Origin: Novosphingobium sp. Rr 2-17
GTDB taxonomy: Bacteria; Pseudomonadota; Alphaproteobacteria; Sphingomonadales; Sphingomonadaceae
Direction of reading: 5' to 3'
DNA: 64,000 nt
Assembly (NCBI RefSeq): GCF_000272475.1
Contig: NZ_AKFJ01000005.1
Location: forward strand, 62,001-126,000
This document shows, one piece after another, positions 18,797 to 27,818 of the stretch (position 1 is its first letter; the number at the start of each line of letters is the position of its first letter). A model generated the notes under the pieces. That model saw only the letters and a program-made list of their open reading frames with translations. It was not told the DNA's origin and ran no database searches. The position numbers were made by a program, and so were the translations under genes.

Positions 18797-19048
18797 TCAG
18801 GGTTGAGCGCCAAGGCCGAACGTAGCGTCGCCGCGCGGTGAGAGCAGCACGGCCTCCTCGCTGACGCCATCGACTTGGCTCAGCGCAACGAAGGCGCCCT
18901 CAACCGATCCTGCCAGCAGAATTTCTTCCCCATCGATAGCTTCCACGGTGCCAAGGAAGGTTCCATCGGACGCCAGGACTTTCATACCCCTGCGGATGGT
19001 GCCCGAAGCAGTAGGCCAGGCGGATTGGTCGCTCGTCGATTGGGTCAT
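18797..19048 (-). CDS. Second DUF2171-like small protein
   Basis: 83 residues from an ATG with GGAG upstream. RRGMKVLASDGTFLGTVEAIDGEEILL followed by FVALSQVDGV mirrors the neighbouring DUF2171 protein (mature pattern: strand, DG, GTV, ID/VDG, then a second strand pair). It lies 122 bp upstream of that gene in the same direction, probably an old tandem duplication. No function known. Confidence 0.65.
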   Translation of the reverse strand: MTQSTSDQSAWPTASGTIRRGMKVLASDGTFLGTVEAIDGEEILLAGSVEGAFVALSQVDGVSEEAVLLSPRGDATFGLGAQP

Positions 19049-19406
19049 GGGATATTGCTCCAGAAGGCGGCGTGCCTTGCTTTGGACAAAGCCCGCGCAC
19101 TTGGCCTAGTTCCGCGAGGCAATGCGCAAAAAGCACCAAACTTAACGACGTTCGCGACAGCGCCGAATGACACTGGCCTACAAGCCCTTGCGTCCCCATA
19201 TCCCGTCAGACGCTAGATATGCGGAAAAAAGCCTGTGGACCACGCTTGCAAGCACCTCCCATCGCTGCGCATTTAGCGTATTCTAGATGGCTCGGCGTTC
19301 TGGTACTGTTCCGCTCGCCCCTTCGTTCAAGCCCGGAAGCCCGCGCCTTTTGCTGTGCGAGGTGATTCGGGAATTCTAATGCCGATCACACGCAGGAGCT
19401 GTGCCA
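19049..19406. other. 358-bp intergenic region upstream of nrdB
   Basis: It is divergent between the DUF2171-like gene and nrdB and should hold both promoters. No open frame with family similarity is seen, and no clear repeat or operator. Confidence 0.5.
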
Positions 19407-20456
19407 GTGCCCCTTCTCGAAGCCCGCAAGACCTATAAGCCCTTCGAATACCCTTGGGCTTACGACTTCTGGAAGCGCCAGCAGCAAGTCCACTGGCTGC
19501 CCGAGGAAGTGCCCTTGGGCGAAGATTGCCGTGACTGGGCGCAGAAGATCTCGGAGCATGAGCGCAACCTGCTCACCCAGATTTTCCGCTTCTTCACCCA
19601 GGCCGACGTCGAGGTGCAGGATTGCTATCACGACAAATACGCCCGCGTGTTCAAGCCCACCGAGATCAAGATGATGCTGACCGCGTTCAGCAACATGGAG
19701 ACGGTGCACATCGCTGCCTACTCTCACTTGCTCGACACGATCGGCATGCCCGAGAGTGAGTACGGCATGTTCCTGGAATACGAGGAGCTGAAGGCCAAGC
19801 ATGACTACATGCACACCTTCGGCGTCGATTCGGATGAGGATATTGCCCGCACTCTCGCGATGTTCGGTGGCTTTACTGAAGGGCTGCAGTTGTTCGCCAG
19901 CTTCGCGATGCTGATGAATTTCCCGCGCTTCAACAAGATGAAGGGCATGGGCCAGATCGTCAGTTGGTCGGTCCGCGACGAATCGCTGCACTGCGAAGGC
20001 ATCACCAAGCTGTTCCACACGTTCGTGCACGAACGCGGCTGCCTGACCAAGGCAGTGAAGGAAGACATCATCGACTGCTGCCAGAAGACGGTGCGGCTCG
20101 AAGACGCCTTCATCGACCTCGCGTTCGAGATGGGCCCGGTGCCAGGCATGAGCGCCAAGGATATCAAGCGCTACATCCGCTACATCGCCGATTGGCGCCT
20201 GGGCCAGTTGGGCCTGCCGCCTGTCTACATGATCGAAGACCACCCGCTCCCCTGGCTCACCCCGCTGCTCAACGGCGTGGAGCACGCCAACTTCTTCGAA
20301 ACCCGCTCGACCGAATATTCCAAGGGCGCCACTCGCGGCGACTGGAACACCGTATGGTCGAACTTCGATTCGCGCCGCAAAGCCCAGGCCAATGACGAAC
20401 AGCCGCTGATCGAAGCGCATGAGCCGGGCTTGTTCGGAGAAGTGGCAGCGGAGTAA
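19407..20456 (+). CDS. nrdB: Ribonucleoside-diphosphate reductase, beta subunit (class Ia)
   Basis: 349 residues. The second GTG (19407) is preferred over 19401 because AGGAG lies eight bases upstream and homologues begin MPLLEARKTYKPFEYPWAY. All di-iron/tyrosyl residues are present with E. coli spacing: Asp67, Glu98, His101, the radical Tyr105 (METVHIAAY), Glu158, Glu192 and His195 (RDESLH). The protein generates the radical passed to NrdA. There is no N-terminal ATP-cone. It is separated from nrdA by three unrelated genes and a terminator, so it has its own promoter. Confidence 0.94.
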   Translation: MPLLEARKTYKPFEYPWAYDFWKRQQQVHWLPEEVPLGEDCRDWAQKISEHERNLLTQIFRFFTQADVEVQDCYHDKYARVFKPTEIKMMLTAFSNMETVHIAAYSHLLDTIGMPESEYGMFLEYEELKAKHDYMHTFGVDSDEDIARTLAMFGGFTEGLQLFASFAMLMNFPRFNKMKGMGQIVSWSVRDESLHCEGITKLFHTFVHERGCLTKAVKEDIIDCCQKTVRLEDAFIDLAFEMGPVPGMSAKDIKRYIRYIADWRLGQLGLPPVYMIEDHPLPWLTPLLNGVEHANFFETRSTEYSKGATRGDWNTVWSNFDSRRKAQANDEQPLIEAHEPGLFGEVAAE

Positions 20457-20500
20457 GCTGGCGACGGCATCTGGCCGGACGACATCACTTTTGCTGATCA

Positions 20501-20530
20501 TGCCGTCGTCCCTGCGCAGGCAGGGGCGAA
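20501..20530. repeat. Short palindromic intergenic repeat after nrdB
   Basis: CCTGCGCAGG (20511-20520) is a perfect palindrome embedded in CGTCGTC...CAGGGGCGA, resembling a common short intergenic repeat of proteobacteria. No second copy was noticed here. Confidence 0.35.
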
Positions 20531-20561
20531 CTTAGCTTTGCCGCCAATCGCAAAGGTTGCT

Positions 20562-20700
20562 CTATTGACCTGAACCTGAAGTTCGCCCTGGCATATTTCT
20601 GACGCAGCAGCGCTCGATCGAGGCGAGGATGTCGTCGGCGGATTTAGTCCATCGCAAGGGTTTGGGATCGGCGTTGTGCCGGTCGATAAAGCTGGTGGGT
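20562..20700 (-). mobile_element. Remnant of an IS630-family transposase, C-terminal tail
   Basis: Reading the minus strand from 20700 to a TAG at 20562 gives PTSFIDRHNADPKPLRW followed by TKSADDILASIERCC. This is the conserved end of IS630-type transposases (helix with NADPKPF-W-T-x-SADDIL). Nothing upstream continues the protein: the frame passes into a fragment of an unrelated aminotransferase near 20744. It is therefore a truncated, inactive remnant. No terminal repeats or TA duplication could be identified. Confidence 0.7.
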
Positions 20701-20743
20701 GATGGCGGTGTGGAGGGCCTCAAGGCTTCTTATTGAGCCATGG

Positions 20744-20917
20744 GGCGCCGGGCTTCTGACGCGCCACGATGTGGTCGAAGAATTTGGCCGGAACTCCCGC
20801 TATTTCAACACATTCGCCGGCAATGCCGTTTCCTGCGCGGCGGCCGCTGCCGTACTCAAGGCGATCAAGCGCGATCGCATCATGGACAATGCCCGCGACG
20901 TCGGCGCTTATCTGCGG
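20744..20917 (+). pseudogene. Fragment of a class III aminotransferase
   Basis: GAGLLTRHDVVEEFGRNSRYFNTF then GNAVSCAAAAAVLKAI and DNARDVGAYLR match the C-terminal third of PLP-dependent class III aminotransferases (the FxNTFxGNPVSCAAAxAVL block). Both ends are missing: on the left it joins the IS630 remnant, on the right similarity stops at 20917, three bases before the copC stop codon. The piece is not expressed as a normal protein and is a deletion scar. Confidence 0.72.
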
Positions 20918-20919
20918 TG

Positions 20920-21294
20920 TTACTTGACCTTGAAGCTGTAGCCGCCTTCCATCTTATGCTGGTCGGCGCCGACGATATGCCATTTGAGGTCATACGTGCC
21001 CGCCGGCAGGGCGCGAGGCATGGTCACGGTCATGGTCTTGCCTTCCGCGCTGGTCTTGAACCCCTTGATCGGCATCGCCGGGTGATCGGTCATCCCCGGC
21101 ATACCGGTCATGGTTATGTCCACGCCGCTCATCGGCGCGAGGAAGGTTTCGGAGAAGGTAAGGGTCAGCTTCGTCGGCTTCGAAACGGTCGCGTTGGCGG
21201 CCGGGTTTGACGATACCAGCTTGCTGTGCGCCGCAGCGACGCCGGGTAGCGCGATTGCAACGGCGGCGGCAAAGGTCAGGAAAGTACGGTTCAT
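20920..21294 (-). CDS. copC: Periplasmic copper-binding protein CopC
   Basis: 124 residues from ATG 21294. The signal peptide is cleaved at AAA|HSKLVSSNPA, giving the N-terminal His that binds Cu(II) in CopC. The family motif SNPAANATVSKPTKLTLTFSE follows, and the second-site DQHKMEGGYSFKV is at the C terminus. A central GMPGMTDHPAMP adds Met/His ligands. It carries copper in the periplasm. It is divergent from copA-copB over 247 bp, so the three likely form one copper-responsive locus. Confidence 0.9.
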   Translation of the reverse strand: MNRTFLTFAAAVAIALPGVAAAHSKLVSSNPAANATVSKPTKLTLTFSETFLAPMSGVDITMTGMPGMTDHPAMPIKGFKTSAEGKTMTVTMPRALPAGTYDLKWHIVGADQHKMEGGYSFKVK

Positions 21295-21541
21295 GATTTC
21301 AGTCTCCATCCGAAACGGCTGAAGGGAATTACGCATCATCTTGCCTCACCCCTTGACCCATGCGCCTAATTTTTAACGGCACGGAATAAGGGATCGGAGG
21401 TCCGCACGCGATATGTCCGGTGCAAGCAGACACTGCGAGTTCCTAACGCCGGCGAAAAGATCATCGAAACGCGGCTCTTATCGCGCGCGAAACTTCACTG
21501 CCATATTGAGGGATGACGGCGATCCGAGCGTATAGGAGGGC

Positions 21542-23281
21542 ATGACCAGCATCGCTCTCAATCGCCGCGCCCTTATCCGGGGGGCAGCCGCCCTGACGAT
21601 CGCGCGCGCCTTTCCCGCCTGGGCGCAAAGCGGCACGGCGGGCATCGCCCCAGCTTCGGGTGTGCTATCTGGGGATCGCATCGCCCTCACCGTGGCCGAG
21701 AGCCATTTCTCGACCGGCGGTCGTTCAGCCCACGCCATCACCATCAACGGCACCCTGCCCGCGCCGCTCATCCGCCTGAAGGAGGGGCAGACGGTACAAC
21801 TGGCAGTCACGAATGGGCTAAAGGAGGATACCTCCATCCATTGGCATGGCCTCATCGTCCCGTTCCAGATGGACGGCGTGCCGGGCGTCAGCTTCCCCGG
21901 CATCCGACCGGGTGAGACATTCACCTATCAATTCCCGATCCGCCAGTCGGGGACGTATTGGTATCACAGCCATTCCGGCATGCAGGAGGCGATGGGCCAT
22001 TATGGCCCGATCGTCATCGATCCCGCCGGTCCCGACCCGGTGCAAGCCGACCGCGAGCATGTGATCGTGCTTTCCGACTGGTCACCGATACATCCGCATG
22101 TGATCCTGAAGCGCCTCAAGCAAATGGGCGGATACTACAATATGCAGAAGCAGACCCTCGCGGGGCTGCTCAAGGGCAAAGACCAGAGCCTGAAGGAGCG
22201 GATCGAATGGGGCGCGATGCGGATGGACCCCACCGATATTTCCGACGTTACAGGGTCCACCTACAGCTATCTGATCAATGGCCATGGGACGTCCGAAAAC
22301 TGGACCGGTCTGTTCGTGCCGGGGGAACGCGTGCGGCTGCGCATCATCAACGCATCAGCCATGACCAATTTCAACGTCCGCCTGCCCGGCCTGCCGATGA
22401 GCGTGGTGCAATGCGACGGCCAGCATGTCCAGCCGGTAGAGACCGACGAATTCCAAATCGGCATCGCCGAAACCTATGACGTGATAGTCGAGCCGACAGA
22501 CGCGAACGCCTATGGCCTGATCGCCGAGGCGATCGACCGATCGGGGCTGGTGCGCGCCACGCTGGCGCCGAAGATCGGCATGATCGCGCCGATCCCGGCG
22601 CTGCGTAAACGTCCGTTGCTGACCATGAAGGACATGGGCATGGACATGTCCGGCATGGACATGGGCCAGAACGGCGTCATCGACCTTAGCCAGCCGGCCA
22701 ATGACAGCATGTCGGGCCATTCGATGAAGATGCTAGATCCCTCGGTGGCGCCCGACGTGCCGATGGGGCCGGGCGTCGCGACATTATCGTCCATGCCCAG
22801 CGATCGCACGGGCGACCGGCCAACGGGCCTGGAGGATGTCGAGCATCGCGTTCTCACTTATGCCAACCTCAAGGCGCTGGAACCTAACAGCGACACACGC
22901 GCGCCGACACGCTCGCTAGACATCCATCTGACCGCCAACATGGAACGCTATATGTGGTCGTTCGACGGTGTGAAGCTGTCGGATGGCGCCCAGCCGATCG
23001 CCTTCCGACACATGGAGCGGGTACGCGTGACGCTCATCAACGACACGATGATGCCGCACCCTATCCACATCCACGGCCATTTCTTCCAACTGGTGACGGG
23101 CGATGATGCAGCCCACCATCCGCGCAAGCACACCGTCAATGTGCTGCCGGGCGGCAAGGCCAGTTTCGATCTGACCGCCGACGCAATCGGAGACTGGGCC
23201 TTCCATTGCCACATGCTGATGCACATGCACGCCGGAATGATGCGCATCGTCACTGTCCGCCGCGAAGGAGAAGGGGCATGA
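21542..23281 (+). CDS. copA: Copper resistance multicopper oxidase CopA
   Basis: 579 residues. A twin-arginine-like leader (NRRALIRGAAALTIARAF) directs the folded enzyme to the periplasm. All copper motifs are present: HWHG near 100, YWYHSHSG near 140, HPIHIHGHFF and HCHMLMHMHAGM at the C terminus, giving T1, T2 and T3 sites. A Met-rich loop (MKDMGMDMSGMDMG, then SMSGHSMKM) is typical of PcoA/CopA and helps Cu(I) binding and oxidation. The start has AGGAGG six bases upstream. It overlaps copB by ATGA. The 21295-21541 gap upstream is a shared divergent promoter region; I could not identify a clear CueR or CopR box. Confidence 0.94.
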   Translation: MTSIALNRRALIRGAAALTIARAFPAWAQSGTAGIAPASGVLSGDRIALTVAESHFSTGGRSAHAITINGTLPAPLIRLKEGQTVQLAVTNGLKEDTSIHWHGLIVPFQMDGVPGVSFPGIRPGETFTYQFPIRQSGTYWYHSHSGMQEAMGHYGPIVIDPAGPDPVQADREHVIVLSDWSPIHPHVILKRLKQMGGYYNMQKQTLAGLLKGKDQSLKERIEWGAMRMDPTDISDVTGSTYSYLINGHGTSENWTGLFVPGERVRLRIINASAMTNFNVRLPGLPMSVVQCDGQHVQPVETDEFQIGIAETYDVIVEPTDANAYGLIAEAIDRSGLVRATLAPKIGMIAPIPALRKRPLLTMKDMGMDMSGMDMGQNGVIDLSQPANDSMSGHSMKMLDPSVAPDVPMGPGVATLSSMPSDRTGDRPTGLEDVEHRVLTYANLKALEPNSDTRAPTRSLDIHLTANMERYMWSFDGVKLSDGAQPIAFRHMERVRVTLINDTMMPHPIHIHGHFFQLVTGDDAAHHPRKHTVNVLPGGKASFDLTADAIGDWAFHCHMLMHMHAGMMRIVTVRREGEGA

Positions 23282-24213
23282 TCCGCACCCTCACCGCTCT
23301 CCTCTCCCTGTCGGTCGCGGCAACCTCGGCCTCTGCCCAGACGATGGACCATAGCACAATGGACCATGGTCATCCGGATCAGCGAGGGCAGCAGGCAACG
23401 GACGCCCCGAAAGCCGACCAGCCCGCCGCCGATCCTCACGCCGGTCATGACAATCCCGCCACCGCCGAAGGCATTCCGAAGGGCAAAGCACCGCCGCCCC
23501 CGACCGATCACGCCGCCGATGCGGTTTACGATCGGACGGTCATGGCGCGTGCGCGAGACCAGATGATCCGCGAAAGTGGCGGCATGGTTTATTCCAAATT
23601 CATGCTCGATCGGCTGGAATACCAGGCGCAGAAGGGCGCGGACGGCTATCATTGGGAAGGCGAGGGCTGGATCGGCGGCGATATCAATCGCCTTGCCATC
23701 AAGTCCGAGGGCGAAGGGACATTCGGCGGTCCGCTCGAACAGGCGGAGCTGCAATTGCTCTATAGCCGAGCCATCGACCCGTGGTGGAATGTGGTAGGAG
23801 GCGTACGCCAGGATTTCCGTCCATCTCCGCAGCGCACTTACGCAACCGTGGGCATTGAGGGACTCGCGCCCTACCTGTTCGAGATGGAGGCGCAGGCGTT
23901 CGTGTCCGACAAGGGGGACGCGCATCTACGGATAGAGGGAAGCTACGATCAGCGCATCACCCAGCGCTTGATCCTGCAGCCCGCCGCCGAAGTGAATTTC
24001 GCCGCGCAGGACGTGCCGGAAATCAGAACCGGGTCGGGCTTGTCCAATATCGAGCTTGGCCTGCGCCTGCGGTACGAGATCGCACGCGAATTCGCGCCCT
24101 ATGTCGGTATCAACTGGGAACGCAAGCTGGGTGACACCGCCCGTTACGCTCGGCAGGATGGTGATCGCGCCTCTGCCACCAGCCTGGTCACCGGCATACG
24201 CTTCTGGTTCTGA
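23278..24213 (+). CDS. copB: Copper resistance outer-membrane protein CopB
   Basis: 311 residues from the ATG overlapping the copA stop. A signal peptide (to SASAQ) precedes a His/Met-rich segment (MDHSTMDHGHPD, DPHAGHD) and then the CopB domain beginning near residue 85 with MVYSKFMLDRLEYQ. WEGEGWIGGDINRLAIKSEGE, WWNVVGGVRQDFRP and the C-terminal SLVTGIRFWF are diagnostic. It is an outer-membrane beta-barrel that sequesters or exports copper. Longer in-frame extension upstream is a copA shadow. Confidence 0.92.
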   Translation: MIRTLTALLSLSVAATSASAQTMDHSTMDHGHPDQRGQQATDAPKADQPAADPHAGHDNPATAEGIPKGKAPPPPTDHAADAVYDRTVMARARDQMIRESGGMVYSKFMLDRLEYQAQKGADGYHWEGEGWIGGDINRLAIKSEGEGTFGGPLEQAELQLLYSRAIDPWWNVVGGVRQDFRPSPQRTYATVGIEGLAPYLFEMEAQAFVSDKGDAHLRIEGSYDQRITQRLILQPAAEVNFAAQDVPEIRTGSGLSNIELGLRLRYEIAREFAPYVGINWERKLGDTARYARQDGDRASATSLVTGIRFWF

Positions 24214-24246
24214 CCCCTGCGGTAGACGGGCCAGTCTGCGCACGGC

Positions 24247-25173
24247 TCAATAACCCCGGCCCCGTACCACCAATCCATCCATCGCCGCGCCGGCCTGATG
24301 CCGGCGGATATTGGCGATCAGCGCGCGGGCGGCGCTGTCGGCCCGCGTCATGCTGGCGACATGCGGCGTCAGAAGAATGCGCGGATGCGTCCAGAACGGA
24401 TGGCCGGCGGGCAAGGGTTCGGGATCGGTGACGTCGAGCATGGCGGCGGAAAGATGTTCTTCGTCCAGTAACGCCAGCAGATCCCGCGTCACCAGATGGC
24501 CGCCGCGCGCGGCATTGATAAGCGCCGCGCCGCGAGGCAGGCGCCCGAGCAAATCCCGGTTCAATATGCCGCGCGTCTCGGGCGTGAGCGGCAGCAGGCA
24601 GACGAGGATGTCGCAATTGGCCAGAAAGGCATCCAGCCCATCCGGCCCTGCGTGGCAGGTCACGCCTTCCATCTCGTGGGGGGAACGGCTCCAGCCCGAC
24701 AGCGCGAAGCCGAAGGGCCGTAGCGCGGCGAGCGCGGCCTGCCCCAGTTGTCCCAGCCCCATGACGCCGACGCGCCGTTGTCGCGCGGGGACGAGCTTGA
24801 TCGGCGACCAACGCTCCGCCCGTTGCGCCTCGCGATAGGCGATCAGGTCGCGATGCATCGCCAAAACCGCCATCGTCACATATTCGACCATGCCGCCGAC
24901 GATGCCCGGTTCGATCATGCGGACGACGTCGACGTGCGATGGCAGGCCGTCCATGTCGAACTGGTCGACGCCCGCACCGATCGAGAAAAGCACCTCGAGG
25001 TTGGGGAGGTTGGCGATAAGATCACGCGGCGGGTTCCAGGCGGCGAGATAGCGGATCGAAGCGGGATCATAGGGTTGGGGCGGCTCGATGAAATCGATGT
25101 CGCCGGCCTCCTGCCCGAAAATGTCGCGCCAGATGCGGCCGCGTTCGGGATCGGATGTGTAAAGCAGGTTCAT
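24247..25173 (-). CDS. Glyoxylate/hydroxypyruvate reductase (GhrA-type D-2-hydroxyacid dehydrogenase)
   Basis: 308 residues from ATG 25173. It has the NAD-binding GVMGLGQLGQAALAAL, SIGAGVD in the substrate domain, the catalytic Arg in NAARGGHLV, Glu in DPEPLPAGHPFW and His in LLTPHVAS: the full D-2-hydroxyacid dehydrogenase set with GhrA-like length and order. It reduces glyoxylate or hydroxypyruvate with NAD(P)H. It is the last gene of the 26-kb minus-strand block but lies after a terminator, so it may be separately expressed. Its presence suggests glyoxylate or a related 2-oxoacid is formed in the pathway (inference). Confidence 0.82.
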   Translation of the reverse strand: MNLLYTSDPERGRIWRDIFGQEAGDIDFIEPPQPYDPASIRYLAAWNPPRDLIANLPNLEVLFSIGAGVDQFDMDGLPSHVDVVRMIEPGIVGGMVEYVTMAVLAMHRDLIAYREAQRAERWSPIKLVPARQRRVGVMGLGQLGQAALAALRPFGFALSGWSRSPHEMEGVTCHAGPDGLDAFLANCDILVCLLPLTPETRGILNRDLLGRLPRGAALINAARGGHLVTRDLLALLDEEHLSAAMLDVTDPEPLPAGHPFWTHPRILLTPHVASMTRADSAARALIANIRRHQAGAAMDGLVVRGRGY

Positions 25174-25333
25174 GCACAAGCCTTTCGGGTAGTACGACGG
25201 CGCCAGGCCGCAACGTGCCTCCACATAACTCGATGGGCCCGCAATGCGCCGGTGATCGATAGGACCGGCGAAAAGCCACTTTGATCAGCCCGACGTGACC
25301 GGGAGAGCGAAGGTATTACACCGGCATATCAGG

Positions 25334-25373
25334 GAAAAACCATGCCCCCTCACGCTCAAGCGTGGGAGGCATG
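25334..25373 (-). terminator. Rho-independent terminator of the TonB receptor gene
   Basis: On the minus strand the stem CATGCCTCCCACGCT / AGCGTGAGGGGGCATG, with a two-base loop and small mismatches, is followed by GTTTTTCC. It begins ten bases after the receptor stop and separates it from ghrA. Confidence 0.8.
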
Positions 25374-25382
25374 GGTCTTTAC

Positions 25383-27557
25383 TCAGAAGTCGAAGCTTGC
25401 GCGCACGGTGAATTGCCGTGGTGTGCCGGGTGCGACCCACAAGGCAGAGTACGAGCTTGCATAATACTTCTTATCGAAGATGTTGTTGACGTCCGCCGAC
25501 AGCTTGATCTGATCGGTGACTTTGAACGAACCCACTACCTTGGCGATGGTGTAGGCTGGCAGGAAGAAGTTCGTCGCGGTTTCGCCCAGACGACGGCCGA
25601 CATAAGTGACGCCCCCGCCCAGCATTGCGTCATGATTGCCGACCGAGAAATTCTTGAACAGCAAGGCGTTGCCTTGATGCTTGGGAATGTTGATCAGCGG
25701 ATCGCCCTTGTGGATAGGCTGGGAGAAATTGGGATCGCTTGCATCGCTGGCCCAACCGGCATCGGTGTAGGCATAAGTCAGGAACAGCTCGAAACCAGCG
25801 GGCAACTTGGCGTTGAGGTCAAATTCGACGCCCTTGCTCTCGGCCGAACCCACCGCCTTGGAGAAGCCCGTTTTGGTGGGATCGGGATCGGCGGTCAGTA
25901 CGTTGGTCTTCTTCATCGTATAGAGCGAGAGAGTGCTGGTGATCCGGCCATCAGGGGTCACGAACTTGGCGCCGATTTCATACGACGTGCTGACTTCCGG
26001 TTCGAACGGCTGGTTGTCCGCGCCCACACCGCTGTTAGGGCGGAAGCCCTTGCCATAGCTGGCGTACAAGGAAAGACTGTTCGTGGGTTCGAACACCAGA
26101 CCCGCCATCGGACTGAACTTCGTATAGGATTTGTGCGGATGGGTGTTGTTGGTGCGCAGGTCGATATCCTGCGTGAAGTCGTCGTAACGACCTCCGAACC
26201 GCACCTTGAACTGGTCTGAAATTTCGACCTGGTCCTGCGCGTAAATGCCCCAGGCCTCCTGAATTTCCGTTGAGTTCTGGATGACGCTTGTCGGGGTGGG
26301 CGCGGCAATATCGTAGTTGGGATCGAAGATGTCGATGGAATAGGACTGGTCCGCCGCGGTCGGGCGATAACGAGTCTGGTACGTGTCGATCTTGAACCGG
26401 TCCCAATCCCCACCGACGCGGATATTATGGGTGATCGACCCGGTTTCGATTTTGCCGCTGATTTCGCTGCGAAACACCAAGCTGGAGGTGCTGTAATCAC
26501 GATAGCGGCGCTGGCGCGACAAGGTTTGGCCATCGTTGTCCAGAAGCTGGCGGCTCAGCGCCAGCTCCGCGTCGCTGGAATAGCCCTCGAACGTCGTCTC
26601 CTTGTACGCCGCCCCCAACATCAGCGTCCAATCATCGCTGAAATCATGCTGATATTGTGCCTGGTGACCCAACACCCCGATGCTGATCGGGCCGTCGTCG
26701 GGGTTGCCGAGGAAACGGCTGTTAGGGATGGCGCCGAGATTATAGCTGATCGAACTGTCCGAGTTCACCGTCGGAATTGCGACAACGCCCCGGTCGAAAG
26801 GGACTTTCTGTTTCACATATTCCATCTCGTAAGTGAAAATGTCGGATTCCGAGATCTTTACCAGAAGCGATGGGGTCAACGTATATTTCTGCGTTTTGAC
26901 CGTGTCACGGAAGCTGTCGCCTTGTTCCGACGATCCGTTGATCCGGATGGCAATCGAATTGGAAAGCGGCATGTTGAAGTCACCCTCCACCCGATAGGTA
27001 TTCCAGCTGCCCGCCGAAACGGAGAAATTGCCGCCCTGCTCGAAATTGGGCTTCTTGGTGACGATGTTGATCGTGCCGCCAGGCTCGCCTCGACCAAAAA
27101 GCGCGCTGTTCGGCCCCTTCAGCACTTCGATCCGCTCGACGTTCGATGCATCGCGCGGGCCGCCATAGCCGCGACCGCCGTTGAAGCCGTTGACCAGGAA
27201 GCCGCTCGGAAAATTCTCGTCCCCGGCAAAGCCGCGGATCGCGAAGCTGTCCCACAAGCCGCCGAAGTTGTTCTGCCTCGATACGCCGCTGGCCAGGTCG
27301 AGTGCGGCGTCGAGGCGAGTGATGTTGAGATCTTTGAGCAGCTTGCCGTCCAGGACCTGCACCGCCTGCGGAATTTCCTTAACCGGCGTATCGCCAAAAT
27401 ACTGCTGCTTCAGGCCGGAAACGACGATGGCTTCGTCAGCCGACGACTCTGCAGGTTCTTGCTCCTGCGCGTGTGCGGCGGAGGAAAGGATCGCGGATAG
27501 AGCAATGGCAGCGGAGCCCTCGAAAAAGGCGCGGCGGCGGTTCGGTGACATGCGCAT
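25383..27557 (-). CDS. TonB-dependent siderophore-type receptor
   Basis: 724 residues. An N-terminal NRRRAFFEG plus hydrophobic leader ends at AHAQ. After the TonB box (EAIVVSG, about 42-48) comes the siderophore-receptor plug: TPVKEIPQAVQVLDGKLL, GGLWDSFAIRGFAG, NVERIEVLKGPNSALFGRGE and GGTINIVTKKP, then the barrel ending in RASFDF. This subtype usually takes up ferric siderophores or similar chelates. It shares direction with the upstream catabolic genes, 261 bp from the flavoenzyme at 27819, and ends at a strong terminator. The 27558-27818 gap contains a perfect 12-bp palindrome CACAATATTGTG (27750-27761). Ligand unknown. Confidence 0.87.
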   Translation of the reverse strand: MRMSPNRRRAFFEGSAAIALSAILSSAAHAQEQEPAESSADEAIVVSGLKQQYFGDTPVKEIPQAVQVLDGKLLKDLNITRLDAALDLASGVSRQNNFGGLWDSFAIRGFAGDENFPSGFLVNGFNGGRGYGGPRDASNVERIEVLKGPNSALFGRGEPGGTINIVTKKPNFEQGGNFSVSAGSWNTYRVEGDFNMPLSNSIAIRINGSSEQGDSFRDTVKTQKYTLTPSLLVKISESDIFTYEMEYVKQKVPFDRGVVAIPTVNSDSSISYNLGAIPNSRFLGNPDDGPISIGVLGHQAQYQHDFSDDWTLMLGAAYKETTFEGYSSDAELALSRQLLDNDGQTLSRQRRYRDYSTSSLVFRSEISGKIETGSITHNIRVGGDWDRFKIDTYQTRYRPTAADQSYSIDIFDPNYDIAAPTPTSVIQNSTEIQEAWGIYAQDQVEISDQFKVRFGGRYDDFTQDIDLRTNNTHPHKSYTKFSPMAGLVFEPTNSLSLYASYGKGFRPNSGVGADNQPFEPEVSTSYEIGAKFVTPDGRITSTLSLYTMKKTNVLTADPDPTKTGFSKAVGSAESKGVEFDLNAKLPAGFELFLTYAYTDAGWASDASDPNFSQPIHKGDPLINIPKHQGNALLFKNFSVGNHDAMLGGGVTYVGRRLGETATNFFLPAYTIAKVVGSFKVTDQIKLSADVNNIFDKKYYASSYSALWVAPGTPRQFTVRASFDF

Positions 27558-27818
27558 GATATTATTCCCCTTATAAAATTTCCGGTTCCTTTATGTCCTC
27601 CGAAACGGGGCTGGCTTTCTTATGCCCGCGCGACCTTCGTCGAGCCATTGGCGTAGAAGCCTTTTGCCAGGGCGGTTTTCCACCTCTTGCTAGAGACAAG
27701 GCTAGGCGCGGTTAAAGAAATATTACCTCAAAACCGCGCTACTGGTCGGCACAATATTGTGGATAGAAGAACAGTCACGGCACGAACATGCGGGCGTCGT
27801 GGTTGCCCCCCACGAAGA

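Noticed and set aside
21295..21541. Possible CueR-type promoter between copC and copA (TTGACC near 21351)
   Set aside because: No matching inverted repeat or 19-bp spaced -10 element could be found.
24217..24241. Imperfect hairpin between convergent copB and ghrA
   Set aside because: Short interrupted stem (TGCG-AGAC / GTCT-CGCA) without a T run; not strong enough to list as a terminator.
27750..27761. Palindrome CACAATATTGTG in the gap upstream of the siderophore-type receptor
   Set aside because: Too short and about 190 bp from the start codon; it does not resemble a Fur box, so it is only mentioned in the receptor entry.
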